A stretch of DNA of 64,000 bases, taken from positions 22,722,360 through 22,786,359 of the forward strand of contig NC_087069.1 in the NCBI RefSeq assembly GCF_963678635.1, given 5' to 3'. This DNA comes from Symsagittifera roscoffensis. Its lineage: Eukaryota > Xenacoelomorpha > Acoela > Convolutidae. The notes beneath the pieces were generated by a model. That model was not told the DNA's origin, ran no database searches, and was given only the letters and a program-made list of their open reading frames with translations. This document shows, in pieces, positions 11,406 to 24,025 of the stretch. A program made the position numbers and the translations under genes. Every line of letters begins with the position of its first letter. Position 1 is the stretch's first letter.

Positions 11406-13500
11406 GATGCTTTTAGTTTATATATTATCAAAATTTTGATCACACTCCGATAACTTACTAAATAACAAACCGGAAATTACCTTTTTTTTAGTAATAAATT
11501 TGAAAGATTATCCGCATCATGAATATCATCGGGGGGGCATTAGTTATGGAGACCAGAGGGGTTAGGGCTCTGTATTATAATTGCTTGTGAGGTCTAAAAA
11601 TCGTTTTATGGTTTTGGTGAAGCTAGTTTCACCGCGGGCCTAGTAAGTCTTCTTAACGCTGTTTTGATTACGCATGACCGCGCAAGGCCATCAGGACCGG
11701 TAAACTTTTCGACAACCTTACCCAGGGGCCACATGCTTCATAGAGTAAAATCTTCGAGGATCCACACGAGGTCTTGTTTTTCTATGGTTTCCTCTCTTTC
11801 GATCCACTTTGTTCGTTTGATCAGGGTTGTAGTCGCTTCCAGAAGCTGTCTGTTTGGTCCTTGATTTGCTTCCAGGATGTGTTGCTTGGTTTATTGGCAA
11901 TTGTTTGGGCGTAGAATGAAGCTGCGGCAGCGTAAATGAAAACCCTCCCAAATAGGAAGTGGTTAAGTGAAGGTGTTAACAGGTAATCAATGTCGCACAT
12001 TACATGGGTCAGGGTCCTCAGTTGATGAGGCCTTCGCATTTTACTACAAACTTGAAAAAAGGTTCCTGGAAATACTGTTTGGTCCTAAAATCAATAGAAA
12101 GACTCGATTGCTGATCGAAACGAGAAGCTTCCACTCACCACTAAAACGAAGACTAGATGGTAGGCTAAGCCGCCAGTCGACTGACCTCATCTGAAGCATG
12201 AATGCTGTTTCGTCTTTGTTGATATTTAAAGTTTGTTTAATGATTTGTATACGTGCGGCGACAATGTATACTGCGTTATTCGAAAAAATTAGTTTAGGAG
12301 ACCCACTTTGCGCCATGAATGTACTAACTGCTGTCAAGAAGTTTTCATTTGTCAGATTTTCGGTAGCTTCCAGGTGCGTTGCAAGCTTTGTTGAACAATT
12401 GAAGGGACATATGTAATTTTTTTCTGTGGTATCTTCAGCAAAGTAGAATGGGCTGATGCAGTCAAGTCCAACGTTCTCTAACGGGCATGGGATAGTTTAG
12501 GTGTCATCGAAGTGCTGTGCAGGTAGATCGGCCATGAAAGGGTTCATATCATTTCCTTGAAAGCGCTGCACAAGAAACAGTGGTGGCGATTGTGTCTCAA
12601 GGTTTTTCTGAGGTCCAAAATTATTAAGTTTTCTTGCAAGAACTGTCGTACAAATTCGGTGCGCGGTGCAGACATTTATGATGTGCGTTTTTGATCATAA
12701 ATTGAATGCAGAAAGTAGTGTTTTTGCATGTAGAAAAATAGGGTTTTTATTTGCATCTTGCATTGGTGAATGCTTCAGTCGTGTTCGAGCACAAATACGG
12801 TTATTATTCAAGAATGGCGAGTATGGCAGTAAATCATATTCAATTTCCAAACATTTTTTTGGTAGTGAAACGTTTAATAGTATCAGGGAAAATAGCGTGT
12901 TGTGATTGCTCAAAGAACAGATTACAGTCTTAGCAATCTCCTGCTCGTCTATTCCTAAATCGCGTTTTCAATTTTGCTGAAGAATATCCTTGAACTGTGA
13001 AACAGGAGCAGTTGTGGGAAGTAGACAAAACCAATCGAAATTACTCGAAACATTAATGAAAGATCCCTTTTTTGCGCTAGTAGAACTATTTTTCCTTTTC
13101 ACTATAGCGTTGGTATGTAGAACGGTACTGTCGACTTTTATTGTAGTAGTTCTCTCTTTATCTGTAGTTGTGAAGACTGGTTGAAAACTGTGTCGTCCTT
13201 TAGTCTTCGTTAAGACCAATTAGATTCTGGTAATAATACGAAAATTGTTCCACGTCCTGAAGGGGGATACGTGTTGCGTGGTTGGCCTGGTTCCGTTTAC
13301 CGGGTATATGATGCCACTGTTGGGATTCCGAAACTGACCGAATTTCATCAGTTCTGTTCGCACAGTATTTTTTTTGCTTTTCTGGAGTGTTGTTCTATTC
13401 AAGTACAGTCGTACTATCCGTCCAGCCCTGGTTCACCTTTCCTGGTCTGGATTCAGCTCTGGTGGACCCTTGTTTTCGCTTTTCTGTTGTCGCCAATAAT
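11406..13500 (-). mobile_element. BEL/Pao partial tandem unit B
   Basis: Same order as unit A: noncoding 3' segment (11406-11560), integrase C-terminus (11718-12039, with LTPS and LPQLHSTPKQ), integrase core (12044-12337 with FMAQSGSPK), H2C2-proximal part (to 12640), connecting sequence, and RNase H end (13220-13500). The unit extends about 95 bases further than unit A before meeting the next noncoding segment. All frames are broken. Confidence 0.7.
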
Positions 13501-13645
13501 AAAGACTCTTGGTTCTCGATTTTTAAATTGACATCTTTCAGTTAATATTTCATCAAAATCAAGATCACACTCCGAAAATTTATTGATTCAGAAATGGAAT
13601 TTACCGCTTTTTCATGTAATGCATGAGAAAGATTATTCACATCAT
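13501..13645 (-). repeat. BEL/Pao 3' noncoding segment, truncated start of a third unit
   Basis: Begins at AAAGACTCTTGGTTCTCG like units A and B and stops near CACATCAT, where similarity to the other units ends. It shows that the tandem array once continued or that array formation ended here. Confidence 0.55.
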
Positions 13646-15031
13646 TAATAGTGAGATTAAGATTTTAATCGTAAGACCTAGCAGAATGTGTTTTCTCTGC
13701 AAAAAGGGTTTTGCGTTTAAGTTTGTAGACAAAATTAAGGCTTCAACAGAAGCACATTTTTCGATATTTTGACTGTAGTTTTTACTAAGTTTTCTTTTTT
13801 TGTCGAACAGAACAAATCTATAGATAAATGTTAGATTGAACAAACATGTGATAACTGTCAAACGGAAACAGGTGAAAAAACTTCAGAATTAAGTCATAAG
13901 ATACTGCCTAAGTAAAAAGTCTTTTTTGAGTAAGTTTTCCTGAAAAGTAATCACCTAAATGTACATTACCATTTCAATTGAGAAAACAAATTGAGAGAAT
14001 TTCTCCGACATTGACGGCTATGCGATAGTTTCTCAGAATAACACTTTATAAAAGCCGAAAACAGCCATGCTTTTGATCTCTCAGCTGTGTTCGTGAAACT
14101 TATCGAACTTTCTCGAAAACTAGCAATTGCAATGTAATCGAATGATTTTAGGGGTATAATTGTAAAAATATGTTCAAGAGATGTTCGTTGCATAAATTTT
14201 CACATCAAATTATGGTAGGGCAACCCAACAATTGCTTGAGAAAATCCATTTTCTTAGACTTAGCTTGCTTATACGAATTTTTTCTGCTTCTCTTATATTT
14301 TTTTGTTGATTTTTGCTCCTTTTATCCCTGATTTCTTCAGCAAACTACGTGTGTACGATTGCAGATGAAATAACTTATTCGGGAAGTTATCCAATTTTGA
14401 ATTAAGTCATGGGACACAACTTTGCTCGCAGCTAAATAGTTCTTTTTTTGTAAATCTTGCAAATCTTTGATAAAAACGGCCTTCTAAATTTAATTTTAAC
14501 CTGAAAGAAACCGCACTGGTAAACTGGTAGTTTTCATGGTTTTACGACAGGTCAGAAATTCTTTAGTCATCGTTTTAGGATATGACACTCATCACGCTGG
14601 ACCTTAGTTTTATTGCAATTAAAAAATACAAATAAATGTTTTCAACTTTAGCTGAGCATTATTCCATTGCCATATTTGAAGGGATCAATTGAAACAACGG
14701 ATAAAACTAGATTTAGGATTTTACTCTGCTTACGCTTCTACATCTCAGTTTTTGAAGAAAAAAAAATATTTCTGATTTGGAAGAAGTCCATTTTTTCAGA
14801 TTGGGACAGTTTTTCAAAACTACAAAGCAGATTGCACGAATCCCCTTTTCGAAAGCGGTTTTTCCTCAATTTTTATCGGAAAAAACTTTGATCCTAAAAA
14901 TGAAAAATTAAGACCAATTATCCATGGGGGAAAGGACCAACACAAAAGCTGTACACCTCATCACGGCGAGCCGCTGTTGAGCCCCTGTTTAAGAAATAAA
15001 TGCAATACTTTTTGGAAATATTTCTGGGCTG
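13646..15031. other. No gene seen
   Basis: AT-rich sequence without supported coding frames, RNA genes or recognisable repeats. Short frames present (for example 13966-14193 and 14667-14891) have no domain features and low-complexity composition. Confidence 0.5.
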
Positions 15032-16137
15032 CCCGCACTGACAGAAATGATTTCCGGTCGATTTAAATTGATTTTAAATCGATCCAAATCAATTAACCAT
15101 GTACATTTTACGAACTTAAATGGATTTTAAATCGATTTAAATCGATCTTTTTTAAAACTTTAAATCGATTTAAGTGTCTGAAAAATCGATTCAAATCAAT
15201 TTCGATGGATTTTCCGACTCACTAAAATCCATCCAAATCTCACTTAAATCCATTTTAAATTGATTTATATCGATCTTTTTGAAAATTTTGAATCGATTTA
15301 ATTGTCTAAAAAATCGACTTAAATCAATTTCGATGGATTTTCCGACACACTAAAAATTTTATTCTTGAATTTTTAAATGTAAACACTCGTACCAGATGTT
15401 ATAGAACTCAATAAAATTATCCACATAATTAGTTTCAAGTTCAAAAAAAGGCAATGAAATTATAGAAAATTGTTGTGAAAAAGATTTTGCAAAATCTTAT
15501 GTAACAAACAAGAAAAGGGTCAGAATAAATTAAAATTTGATCTCGTTAATATGCAATTATATCAAAGAAAGAAATGATGATGAATCAGATTTTGGCAAAA
15601 CTTATAAAACGAATCAAGAAAAGGGTCAATTTAGATCAGTTTTTGAACTCAAAATATGCAAGAAAATCAAAGAATTTTATCGATACTCAAAGAATTTTAT
15701 CGATTTTATCGGTATTTTTATTTGATCTTTTTTATGCTACAATACGCTGTGGATGTAAGATGAGAAACGATAGGCAATGAATAAATGCAATTAAATTTCA
15801 AAACTGATAAACCTCGAATGAAAAAAATCGAATTAAATCGATTTAAAACCGTTTTAATCCCTTTAAAATTAAAAACAATTTCAGACTGGAAAAAAGGCAG
15901 TTAAATTGATTTAAAATCATTTGGATCAATTTTTGTAGCTGGGATTCAAGATCAATTTAAATCGATTTTAAATCGATCCAAATCAGTCTTCACCTTTTTT
16001 GTTTTATCTGCGTACTTTTTACTAAAATTGATCTAAAATTAATCAACGTACTTTTTTCATACTAAAATCGATCCAAATTTAATCAACGTATTTTTCTCAT
16101 ACTAAAATCAATCTTAATCCATTTTTTACAGTGCGGG
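15032..16137. mobile_element. Non-autonomous DNA element with CCCGCACTG ends and ATCGATTTAAAT subterminal repeats
   Basis: The ends are inverted: CCCGCACTGACAGAAATG at 15032 and the reverse complement of CCCGCACTGTAAAAAATGG ending at 16137. Both subterminal regions (15055-15345 and 15830-16120) are crowded with variants of AAATCGATTTAAAT and TTGATTTTAAATCGATCC, in opposite orientation at the two ends. The middle is ordinary AT-rich sequence with no transposase. I see no clear target-site duplication. The length of about 1.1 kb, the inverted ends and the absence of coding fit a MITE or deletion derivative of a DNA transposon. Confidence 0.7.
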
Positions 16138-16318
16138 TGGGTAATGTTGCTTCACCCTCAAGCAACGAGCACGGATCATGGTGGGCCTTTCGATTGAGAT
16201 GCGGAGACGGAACCACTTCACTGCCGCTTTTTGCATTCTTTTTTTTTCATTTTTCTTGAAAACAACCCTGCTCATTCAGAATTCAAACTCTTTAATCGAT
16301 TTAACAGGTATGGGAAAC

Positions 16319-16518
16319 NNNNNNNNNNNNNNNNNNNNNNNNNNNNNNNNNNNNNNNNNNNNNNNNNNNNNNNNNNNNNNNNNNNNNNNNNNNNNNNNNN
16401 NNNNNNNNNNNNNNNNNNNNNNNNNNNNNNNNNNNNNNNNNNNNNNNNNNNNNNNNNNNNNNNNNNNNNNNNNNNNNNNNNNNNNNNNNNNNNNNNNNNN
16501 NNNNNNNNNNNNNNNNNN
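16319..16518. other. Assembly gap (200 N)
   Basis: Exactly 200 unknown bases, a round size suggesting a placeholder rather than a measured length. The right side is a G run followed by a C run, sequence that often stops polymerases. Confidence 0.99.
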
Positions 16519-16569
16519 TGAGGGGGGGGGGGGAGGCGTCCGCCCCCCCCCCCCCTAAATCCGCCCCTG
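16519..16569 (-). mobile_element. Right end of the CAGGGGCGGAT MITE family, truncated by the gap
   Basis: The sequence CCCCCTAAATCCGCCCCTG ending at 16569 is the terminal inverted repeat found at 21281-21288 and 60130-60148. The rest of this copy must lie in the gap or is missing. Confidence 0.7.
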
Positions 16570-17790
16570 GCTGTATTGTTGGTTTCAAGAGTTTCAATTA
16601 TAAAAGAAATTAAATTGTCGTGTTTATATTGAGGTAACAGGTTCGGCATAAGCAGATACTCACCAAACTTTGGTTTAGATGTAACCATGAAAACATCTAG
16701 CGAGAATTTTAATGTTAAGTTTTTACAAAAATATTCACCAAAATTTCTTAAATTAGGTTATAAGATAGCAGGTAATAACAAAATTTTTAACTTGGGATAT
16801 CTGGACACTTTTTGGTTCATCTGCGCACACTGCAATCAATTTTACCACCAAACAAGAGATCCCCTCACATTAATTGAAAGATTCCCGCTTTCTTGGATAA
16901 ATAACTCCCAACTAGTCAATATGCTCACCCTTTGGTGGTTAAAACATTACAAAGACAAGTGAGTCACAATAGGTTTAATTGAAAAAAATGATGAAAAGCT
17001 TAACATTTTTGAATGGATTTGAGAACTTTTAAAACTAGTCAGAGTCTATGAAAAACATAAGTCTTAACTTAGATGCATGGTCGGAAACAAAATCTGTAAC
17101 TAAAAGGGAATACCATTCTAGCATTACAACAAATTGGAAGAATTATAACAGATCATAATGCATCGAAAAACAGATGATCGATTATATTTCAAACAATGTG
17201 TTTTATAATTGATGGAGATTTGTTTCGAAAAAGGGTGATCAAAATGGATTAGCAACAGATAATTTTTTTCGCAATATGATAGAAACGGCAGTGACCCTGT
17301 CAGGATTTGTATGAAGGCTATTTTTGATGTTGTAGCATTTTTGTTCCGACTTTCGATACGAAAGTAAAGGAATATTTGTGCTCGGGGTGGGTTTTTTTTT
17401 CTTCAGACAAATTTCGACTTTTTAACTAGATATTTTTGACAGAATTTTTTTTTAATCATTCGTAAGGTATTGTTGCCCTGAGCTCAAATTTGAAAAGATA
17501 TTTTACTTGTCATCGTTTTTTGTAAAGTTACGCGGGTGTAAAGATTGCCATTTTGGCCAATTTGGGACAATAAACGCGCGATAAATTTCGCGCTATTAAC
17601 GCGTAAGCGGAGAGTTAATCCGTTTTAGAAATCGTTCCCAATTGGTTGAAAGAAGCCTATTTGTCATAATTGGTTTATTACAAGGAGCAAATTAGATTCT
17701 TTTGTACTGTATATGGCGTGTAGGGGGTTGGTTTTCATTTAAAAAAGTTTGGAATTTTTTTTTTTAATTTCCTTCAATTTTTTAATTTTA
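16570..17790. other. No gene seen
   Basis: A 91-codon frame at 16687-16962 has no recognisable features and I do not call it. The rest is AT-rich intergenic or intronic sequence. Confidence 0.45.
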
Positions 17791-18089
17791 TTACTGCTCC
17801 ATAAACCTTAAAAGGCTGTCGGAACATTCAGGGCTTCGCCCTGATACGAGCAGTCTTGTTTCGATTTATTTACACATCGGATTTTGAATGCTATTTTGAC
17901 GAAAACACTATCAGCAGACTGAAATTAACAAAAACAAAAAAAAACTGAGGATTTTCTACACAAATATAGCAGTCATTTCATCGGAAGGATAGACGATTAA
18001 ACATTATCTCAAGTCGAACAAGACTGCTCGTAACAGGGCGAAGCCCTGATTGTTCCGACTGCTTTTTAAGTTTTATTGAGCAGTAGTAA
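17791..18089. mobile_element. MITE-like element with 75-bp inverted repeats
   Basis: Left arm 17791-17865 and right arm 18014-18089 are near-perfect inverted copies. Each contains the small palindrome CAGGGCTTCGCCCTG (17829-17843 and, as CAGGGCGAAGCCCTG, 18034-18048) next to ACGAGCAGTCTTGTT. The internal 150 bases are AT-rich and noncoding. A degenerate relative of one arm is at about 41108-41165. Confidence 0.7.
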
Positions 18090-20860
18090 CATTAAAAAAA
18101 TTATATGCAATGAAATAAAATGAAAAAAAAAATCAAAAAGATATGGGTAGAGGCAAACAACAGAGACCATTAAGTCAGTTTTTCAAAACGCTAGATTCGA
18201 AAGAAAAAGTTAAAATTGGAGTTGTTTTTCGAATTAAGGTTGCCGGTGGGCGCGCTACTCTCGCGTCGCCGCTTCGCGGCGATATTTCGTATAGAGTCCT
18301 ACCCTTTTTTGGCAAGCTCGCAGGACGTCAGCGCGACCACGGTGGTAACTGTTTTCGGCTGAAACTTCTCTGGCTAAATTTTCTGCATACTTTTATCTGA
18401 ATTGTCTTATTTTCACATTTGTTTTATTTTTTTTGGCCGAAATGCCTGGACGTGATCTAGTCTGTCAACAGCTAAAATTGAAATTGTTAATTACAAAAAC
18501 TTCCACTTTTTTACGTCTTGTTATTTTTTTACGCTGAAAAAAGCTTATTTTCTACTTGAATTTTTTCAAATATAAAAAACCTCACTCCTGAAAAAACTTA
18601 AATTTCGAGATGAACACCATCTTTTAATGAGTTTATTTTCATTTTTAATTTCAACAAATTATCATATTTTTGAAAAATCTAACATCGCCCCTGTTCTAAA
18701 AACTTTTGGATTCGAAAGGACAAACAATATTAATTTGAAAAGGCCGACAACTGTGCTCATTTCGGTGATGATCACTTTGCAATTTTCTACTGCAGTTCAA
18801 ATAGAAACAGGATTACTTTAAAAACATTGAAGTAAGTTTTTAATAATTTTGGTGCTTGGTTTTAAAAGACTGACAGAGTTTATTGAATTTCCTTTTGTAG
18901 CGTGGGAACAAAAAGAAGTCCTGGGAAAACTTTTTTCTCAAGTAACTATAGGTTTTGAAATGAAAAATAAATAAATAAATAGGTATTTCAGACAGTTTAA
19001 AATATTTTTAGGTTTCTCCTTTTTTTTTAAGATAAACACCGAAAAACACAGATGTAAAGTCAATATTAGCTTTTCACATAGCATACCTTCAAAACACTCA
19101 TAAAATAATTTCAAAATTGAAAAAATTAAACTGCACTTGGTTCAAATTATGTATATCTTTGTTAAATTGTAAATTAACGTAGTTAACACGCATAAATAGT
19201 CGAGTTAATTTTTTTGAATTTTTTTCAGATTTTTAAGTGCTTAAAAAGAAAATATACGTATTCCATTTGCGAATATGCGATCAGCGCAAATAAAAGAATG
19301 ATTTGAATTTCAATGGAGGACAAAAAGATAGAAAAATTTACCTATTCATTAAATTTTCATAGGTTGAATTTTTTTTTTGTTTCAATACTTTTCTTGAGTT
19401 TTCTTGAGTGTAAGTTTTTGCTAAAGTTTGTTAAAAAGTTAAAAAAACCTTCAATAATTTAATTTTTCGAGGCTTAAAAATGACCGTTTTACAATCCTTT
19501 CAGTTTCTAGACTATACAATCGATTTTTTAAGGACAATATACAGATTATATTCAGATGATTTACACACTTGAAAAATTTATATGGATGATACACAATTAA
19601 ACACAGATTGTTTACATATTACAAACAGGACTGTAGAAGAGTGTACGTGTGAGAGCAGAAGCAGATTTTAAAAAAAAACACCATTACCGTATCCAGGTTA
19701 ATTTAACGAACAATTTTTTTTTACTGTCGTTCTAAGCAGTCTATCTGTTTTTGAGATTTTTTTAATGATTGTTTTTGAATTCATTGTTCGATTAGTTTCA
19801 ACAGTTTTTCATTTTGTAAAAAAATGACAAAATCTATAAATTAGAGAAATGCTGGTTGCCACATACAAATGAACAAATACTACAATTGAAAGGCCAAAAG
19901 GACAAAAAATAGAATAAAAATCCGAAAACAATACTTATTTTTGAGCAAATTTGTTCAACGTTAATGGAAAATTTGCATTTCAAATACAACTAGTAAGGCG
20001 CCAAAAAACGTTTATAGGGCTTCAAAAAATCAAAAATTATTTTTTCGTAATTAATTTCAAGTTTTGAATCGATTAACCTTGTAAAATGGAACTTATAATA
20101 GCAACTTCAGACAGTTTAATTTTTTTTAAAGCTTTCAAAATTGTTTAGTTGAACACAAAGCATCACAAATAAAAAAACTTCTAAGCTTCTCATTCATGTA
20201 TAAGTTAAAAACAAATCAAAGAATTGTCTACGACAAAACAGAGTGTCGAGAAAAATGAGTCTGGTTTTCTGATAAATTAGAAAAACTAAATTGAATTGGC
20301 CTCTTATTTTTATAATTTTTATTCAGCTTCAACGTTGTTTTGGCTATTGATACCACTTATAGTCGCTCTCTCTAGGAAAAAATGATGGGAACACCCATTT
20401 TTTTATTCGGTATGTTTATTTTTTTGTTTTCAAATCTTTTCTGGCCTCAATGTTGTTGGAACGTTTTGTGCTCATCGTTCATAGTGCAGTTTTGTTATTT
20501 TAAATTTCTGCTGTCAAACATTTTAAAACGTTGTTCACTATGAGAAACAAATTAAATAATGAATTTTTTTAAATTAAAATGATCTGATGCAAGATCAAAT
20601 TATTTCAGGGCACATAAAACAACAATTCTATGTATTTGGAAAGATCGGTCTCATCGCTTATTATCCTCAGTTTATATAATTTGAAAAATGATTGAGGAAG
20701 TATGATCAAACGCCATTGCTAGGTTTCAAGACACTAATTCAATTAACATTCGGAACTTGCTTAATCTCCGTTCAGAAAAAAAAATTATCCACTGGTAAGC
20801 ATGCAAGTCTTAAAGTTGATTTTGGACATGAAAAAAGCATAGAGGCGTCAAAAAACTGTT
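18090..20860. other. No gene seen; one GC-rich patch
   Basis: Intergenic AT-rich sequence. A short GC-rich patch at 18240-18350 contains the hairpin TCGCCGCTTCGCGGCGA. The frame over it (18143-18400) has no domain I recognise. Confidence 0.45.
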
Positions 20861-21296
20861 CTAATGAATAGGAGCGGATCTAGGATTTTTTCGAGGGGGG
20901 GGGGGGATTTTCAAATAAAAAATTAAACATTTTGTCGGCCTTTTTTTAGGTCGATCAAATTGATTTTCTGAGCTCTCCCAAATCACTATAAAGACCCCAA
21001 TTTGACAAAATTTTATGCGCCGCAGGCAAATTTAAAAAAGGCCAAAAAAAGTCGTTTGTAGGCAATTTTTGGAAAATTTCGACCAAAAAATGCGTTCTTT
21101 CGGCGCGCGTTCCCCACAAAATTAGTATAGATTGGCGCCAAAAGTGCCCTCAGAAAAACTTTACGGTCAGTCAGCCAAAAAATAGAAATCTCACAATAGT
21201 ACAAAGGGGGACCCTTGGGGTCGGCAGGGGGTCGAATCCCTGAAAGAAGCGTCCCCTCCTACCCCCCTCCCCCCTAAATCCGCAACTGCTAGTGAA
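20861..21296. mobile_element. hAT-like MITE with 8-bp target duplication
   Basis: The element spans 20869-21288 with inverted ends resembling CAGGGGCGGATCTAGG (left TAGGAGCGGATCTAGG, right reverse complement of CAGTTGCGGATTTAGG). It is flanked by CTAATGAA (20861-20868) and CTAGTGAA (21289-21296), an 8-bp duplication with one mismatch, the size made by hAT transposases. Inside, G and C runs border the ends and a segment with GGCGCGCG and TTGGCGCC is shared with copies at 47260-47400 and 59836-60148. Confidence 0.8.
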
Positions 21297-21885
21297 GATC
21301 ACCAGCAAAAAAAATGAATTTAGGGAGGGTGTTTAGCACTTTTTCAGGGTTTAGACAAAATTCGAATAGGCAATTGGAGTTTTTTGTAATAATTGATGAA
21401 TTTTAAATTGTGAAGGAAATAAGTACGTTTGAAAAGATAAAATCATGTAAAGTTTTCCACATATAGTAGCAAAAAAATGATATCCATTACGACGCCAAAC
21501 TGGATTTTATAACAGCACAGAATTTTTCACGCTCGTGTCTGGACTCCACAGACACATCTTTTACAAGAGTTTGCGGTTTCTGTAGCTGGGTTTCACTGAC
21601 AAATGTTGCTTACTCAAAGTTCTGACAAAAATGTTTGTTGTTATGGAATCCAGCGACGAAGGTTATACTTTGATAAACAAAACCTCCGCGTGTATTACCA
21701 TATTCTTTCACTTCCAATTCAACGGTATTACATTTGGAATCCCGTTCAAATTTTGGGGGAAAAAACTCCGCGGAAGTTGAACCAGTGTAAAGTAAATTGA
21801 GAGTGGCGTCGTAATGTCAATTTTGGGAGAATTGTGTCTTATCGTTTCATGTGACGAAAAGATCAGGTATGTGGTTATTGGGGTA
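21297..21885. other. No gene seen
   Basis: Flank of the satellite array. The short frames here are unsupported. Confidence 0.4.
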
Positions 21886-21892
21886 ATTTGAT

Positions 21893-22470
21893 GTGTTTCG
21901 ACCGTGCTCGCGATATATTTCGACCGTACTCGAGGCATGTTTCGACCGTGCTCGAGGTATGCTTCGACCGTGCTCGAGGTAAGTTTCGATCATGTTCGAT
22001 GTATGTTTTGACCGTTCGAGGTATGTTTCGACCGTGCTCGCGATATGTTTCGACTGTGCTCGAGGCATGTTTCGACCGTGCTCGAGGTATGCTTCGACCG
22101 TGCTCGAGGTAAGTTTCGACTGTGCTCGAGGAATGTTTCGACCGTGCTCGAGGTATGTTTCGACCGTGCTCGCGATATATTTCGACCGTGCTCGAGGCAT
22201 GTTTCGACCGTGCTCGAGGTGTGTTTCGACAGTGCTCGAGGTATGTTTCGACCGTGCTCGAGGCATATTTCGACCATGCTCGAGGCATGTTTCGACCATG
22301 CTAAAGGTATGCTCCGACCGTGCTCGTGGTATGTTTTGACCGTGCTCGAGGTTTGTTTCGACCATGCTAAAGGTATGCTCCGACCGTGCTCGTGGTATGT
22401 TTTGACCGTGCTCGAGGCGTGTTTCGACCGTGCTTGAGGTATGTTTTGACCGTGCGCGAGGTACGTTTTG
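21893..22470. repeat. 22-bp satellite array A
   Basis: Tandem copies of GTATGTTTCGACCGTGCTCGAG, 22 bases, with position-specific variants (CGATATATTTCGACC, GCATG, GTAAG, GCTTCG). The unit contains the CTCGAG palindrome. Because 22 is not a multiple of three and the unit lacks stops in several frames, long artefactual frames occur on both strands. Confidence 0.95.
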
Positions 22471-22800
22471 AATTTGAGCTCGACTTAAACCACTGTCTCG
22501 TCTAGTTTTTTGGTCAAAAAACTGCTATGTGCTCGACTTTGAAAGTCAAACTTAAAGTGAGCAATTCGACCCGGTGAAATCTCGACATAGAGTGATCACC
22601 TCGCTTCGAGGTGAAATACCGGAATGCAGTTTTGTATCAGCAAATCATTTTCAATTGCATCAAAAAGCAGTAAATTCTGAAAAATGTTTTCATCGTATTG
22701 ACACTCTATTTTTCGGCCGTTTTGATCAAAACTCCGTATGTTTTCACCGTCTCCACCAAAATTCGGTATGTTTTGATCATCTCGACTATCAATGAGATGT
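22471..22800. repeat. Satellite-flanking module, left copy
   Basis: Contains GAAAGTCAAACTTAAAGTGA, AATTCGACCC, ATCTCGACATAGAGTGA and a CACCTCGCTTCGAGGTG hairpin. The same module follows the right-hand array at 39240-39415, so array plus module behaves as one repeated unit. The section 22700-22795 adds diverged CGATC/CACCGTCTC repeats resembling half satellite units. Confidence 0.75.
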
Positions 22801-22819
22801 GTCTTGACCGCTCTCGAGT

Positions 22820-24025
22820 AAAAATTGATGTGTTTCGACCGTGCTCGCGATATATTTCGACCGTGTTAAGTTCGAGGCAGGTTTCGACCGTGCTCGAGGT
22901 GTATTTCGACCGTGCTCGAGGTTTGTTTCGACCATGCTCGAGTTATGTTTCGATCATGCTCGAGGTATGTTTCGACCGTGCGATGTATATTTTGACCGTG
23001 CTCGCGATATATTTCGACCGTGCTCGAGGCATGTTTCGACCGTGCTCGAGGTATGCTTCGACCGGGCTCGAGGTAAGTTTCGACTGTGCTCGAGGTATGT
23101 TTCGACCGTGCTCGAGGTATGTTTCGAGCGTGCTGCGATTTTCTTCGACCGTGCTCGAGGCATGTTTCGACCGTGCTCGAGGTGTGTTTCGACCAGGCCC
23201 GAGGTGTGTTTCGACCGTGCTCGAGGTATGCTCCGACAGTGCTCGAGGTATGTTTCGACCGTGCTCGAGGTATGTTTCGACCGTGCTCCCGATATATTTC
23301 GACCGTGCTCGAGGCATGCTTCGACCGTGCTCGAGGCAGGCTTCGACCTTGCTCGAGGTAAGTTTCGACTGTGCTCGAGGTATGTTTCGACCGCGCTCGA
23401 GGTATGTTTCGACCGTGCTCGCGATATATTTCGACAGTGCTCGGGACATGTTTCGACTGTGCTCCAGGTGTATTTCGACCGTGCTCGAGGTGTGTTTCAA
23501 CCATGCTCGAGGTATGCTTCAACTGTGCTCGAGGTATGTTTCGACCGTGCTCGAGGTATGTTTCGAGCGTGCTGCGATTTTCTTCGACCGTGCTCGAGGC
23601 ATGTTTCGACCGTGCTCGAGGTGTGTTTCGACCAGGCCCGAGGTGTGTTTCGACCGTGCTCGAGGTATGCTCCGACAGTGCTCGAGGTATGTTTCGACCG
23701 TGCTCGAGGTATGTTTCGACCGTGCTCCCGATATATTTCGACCGTGCTCGAGGCATGCTTCGACCGTGCTCGAGGCATGCTTCGACCGTGCTCGAGGTAA
23801 GTTTCGACTGTGCTCGAGGTATGTTTCGACCGCGCTCGAGGTATGTTTCGCCGTGCTCGTGTTATATTTCGACCGTGCTCGAGGCATGTTTCGACCGTGC
23901 GAGGTATGTTTCGAACATGCTCACGATATATTTTAACCGTACTCGAGGTATGTTTCGACCGTGCTCGAGGTATGCTTCGACCGTGCTCGAGGTAAGTTTC
24001 GACTGTGCTCGAGGTATGTTTCGAG
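22820..24025. repeat. 22-bp satellite array B with higher-order structure
   Basis: About 55 copies of the 22-bp unit. The variant CGATATATT recurs at 132-base (6 unit) or larger multiples (for example 23289 to 23421), a higher-order repeat. A block with the odd segment GCGTGCTGCGATTTTCTTCG is duplicated at about 23125 and 23565 (period near 439), nearly identical, which points to recent unequal exchange. Confidence 0.93.

Noticed and set aside
16178-16558. An open frame spanning the assembly gap
   Set aside because: Most of it is translated N and MITE end sequence.
18143-18400. An 85-codon frame over the GC-rich patch
   Set aside because: The patch is a hairpin-rich repeat-like sequence. 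The peptide has no recognised domain and no splice or promoter context.
22698-23936. A 412-codon plus-strand open frame and several long minus-strand frames over the satellite
   Set aside because: A 22-bp unit without stop codons reads open in several frames on both strands. The peptides are only permutations of the repeat.
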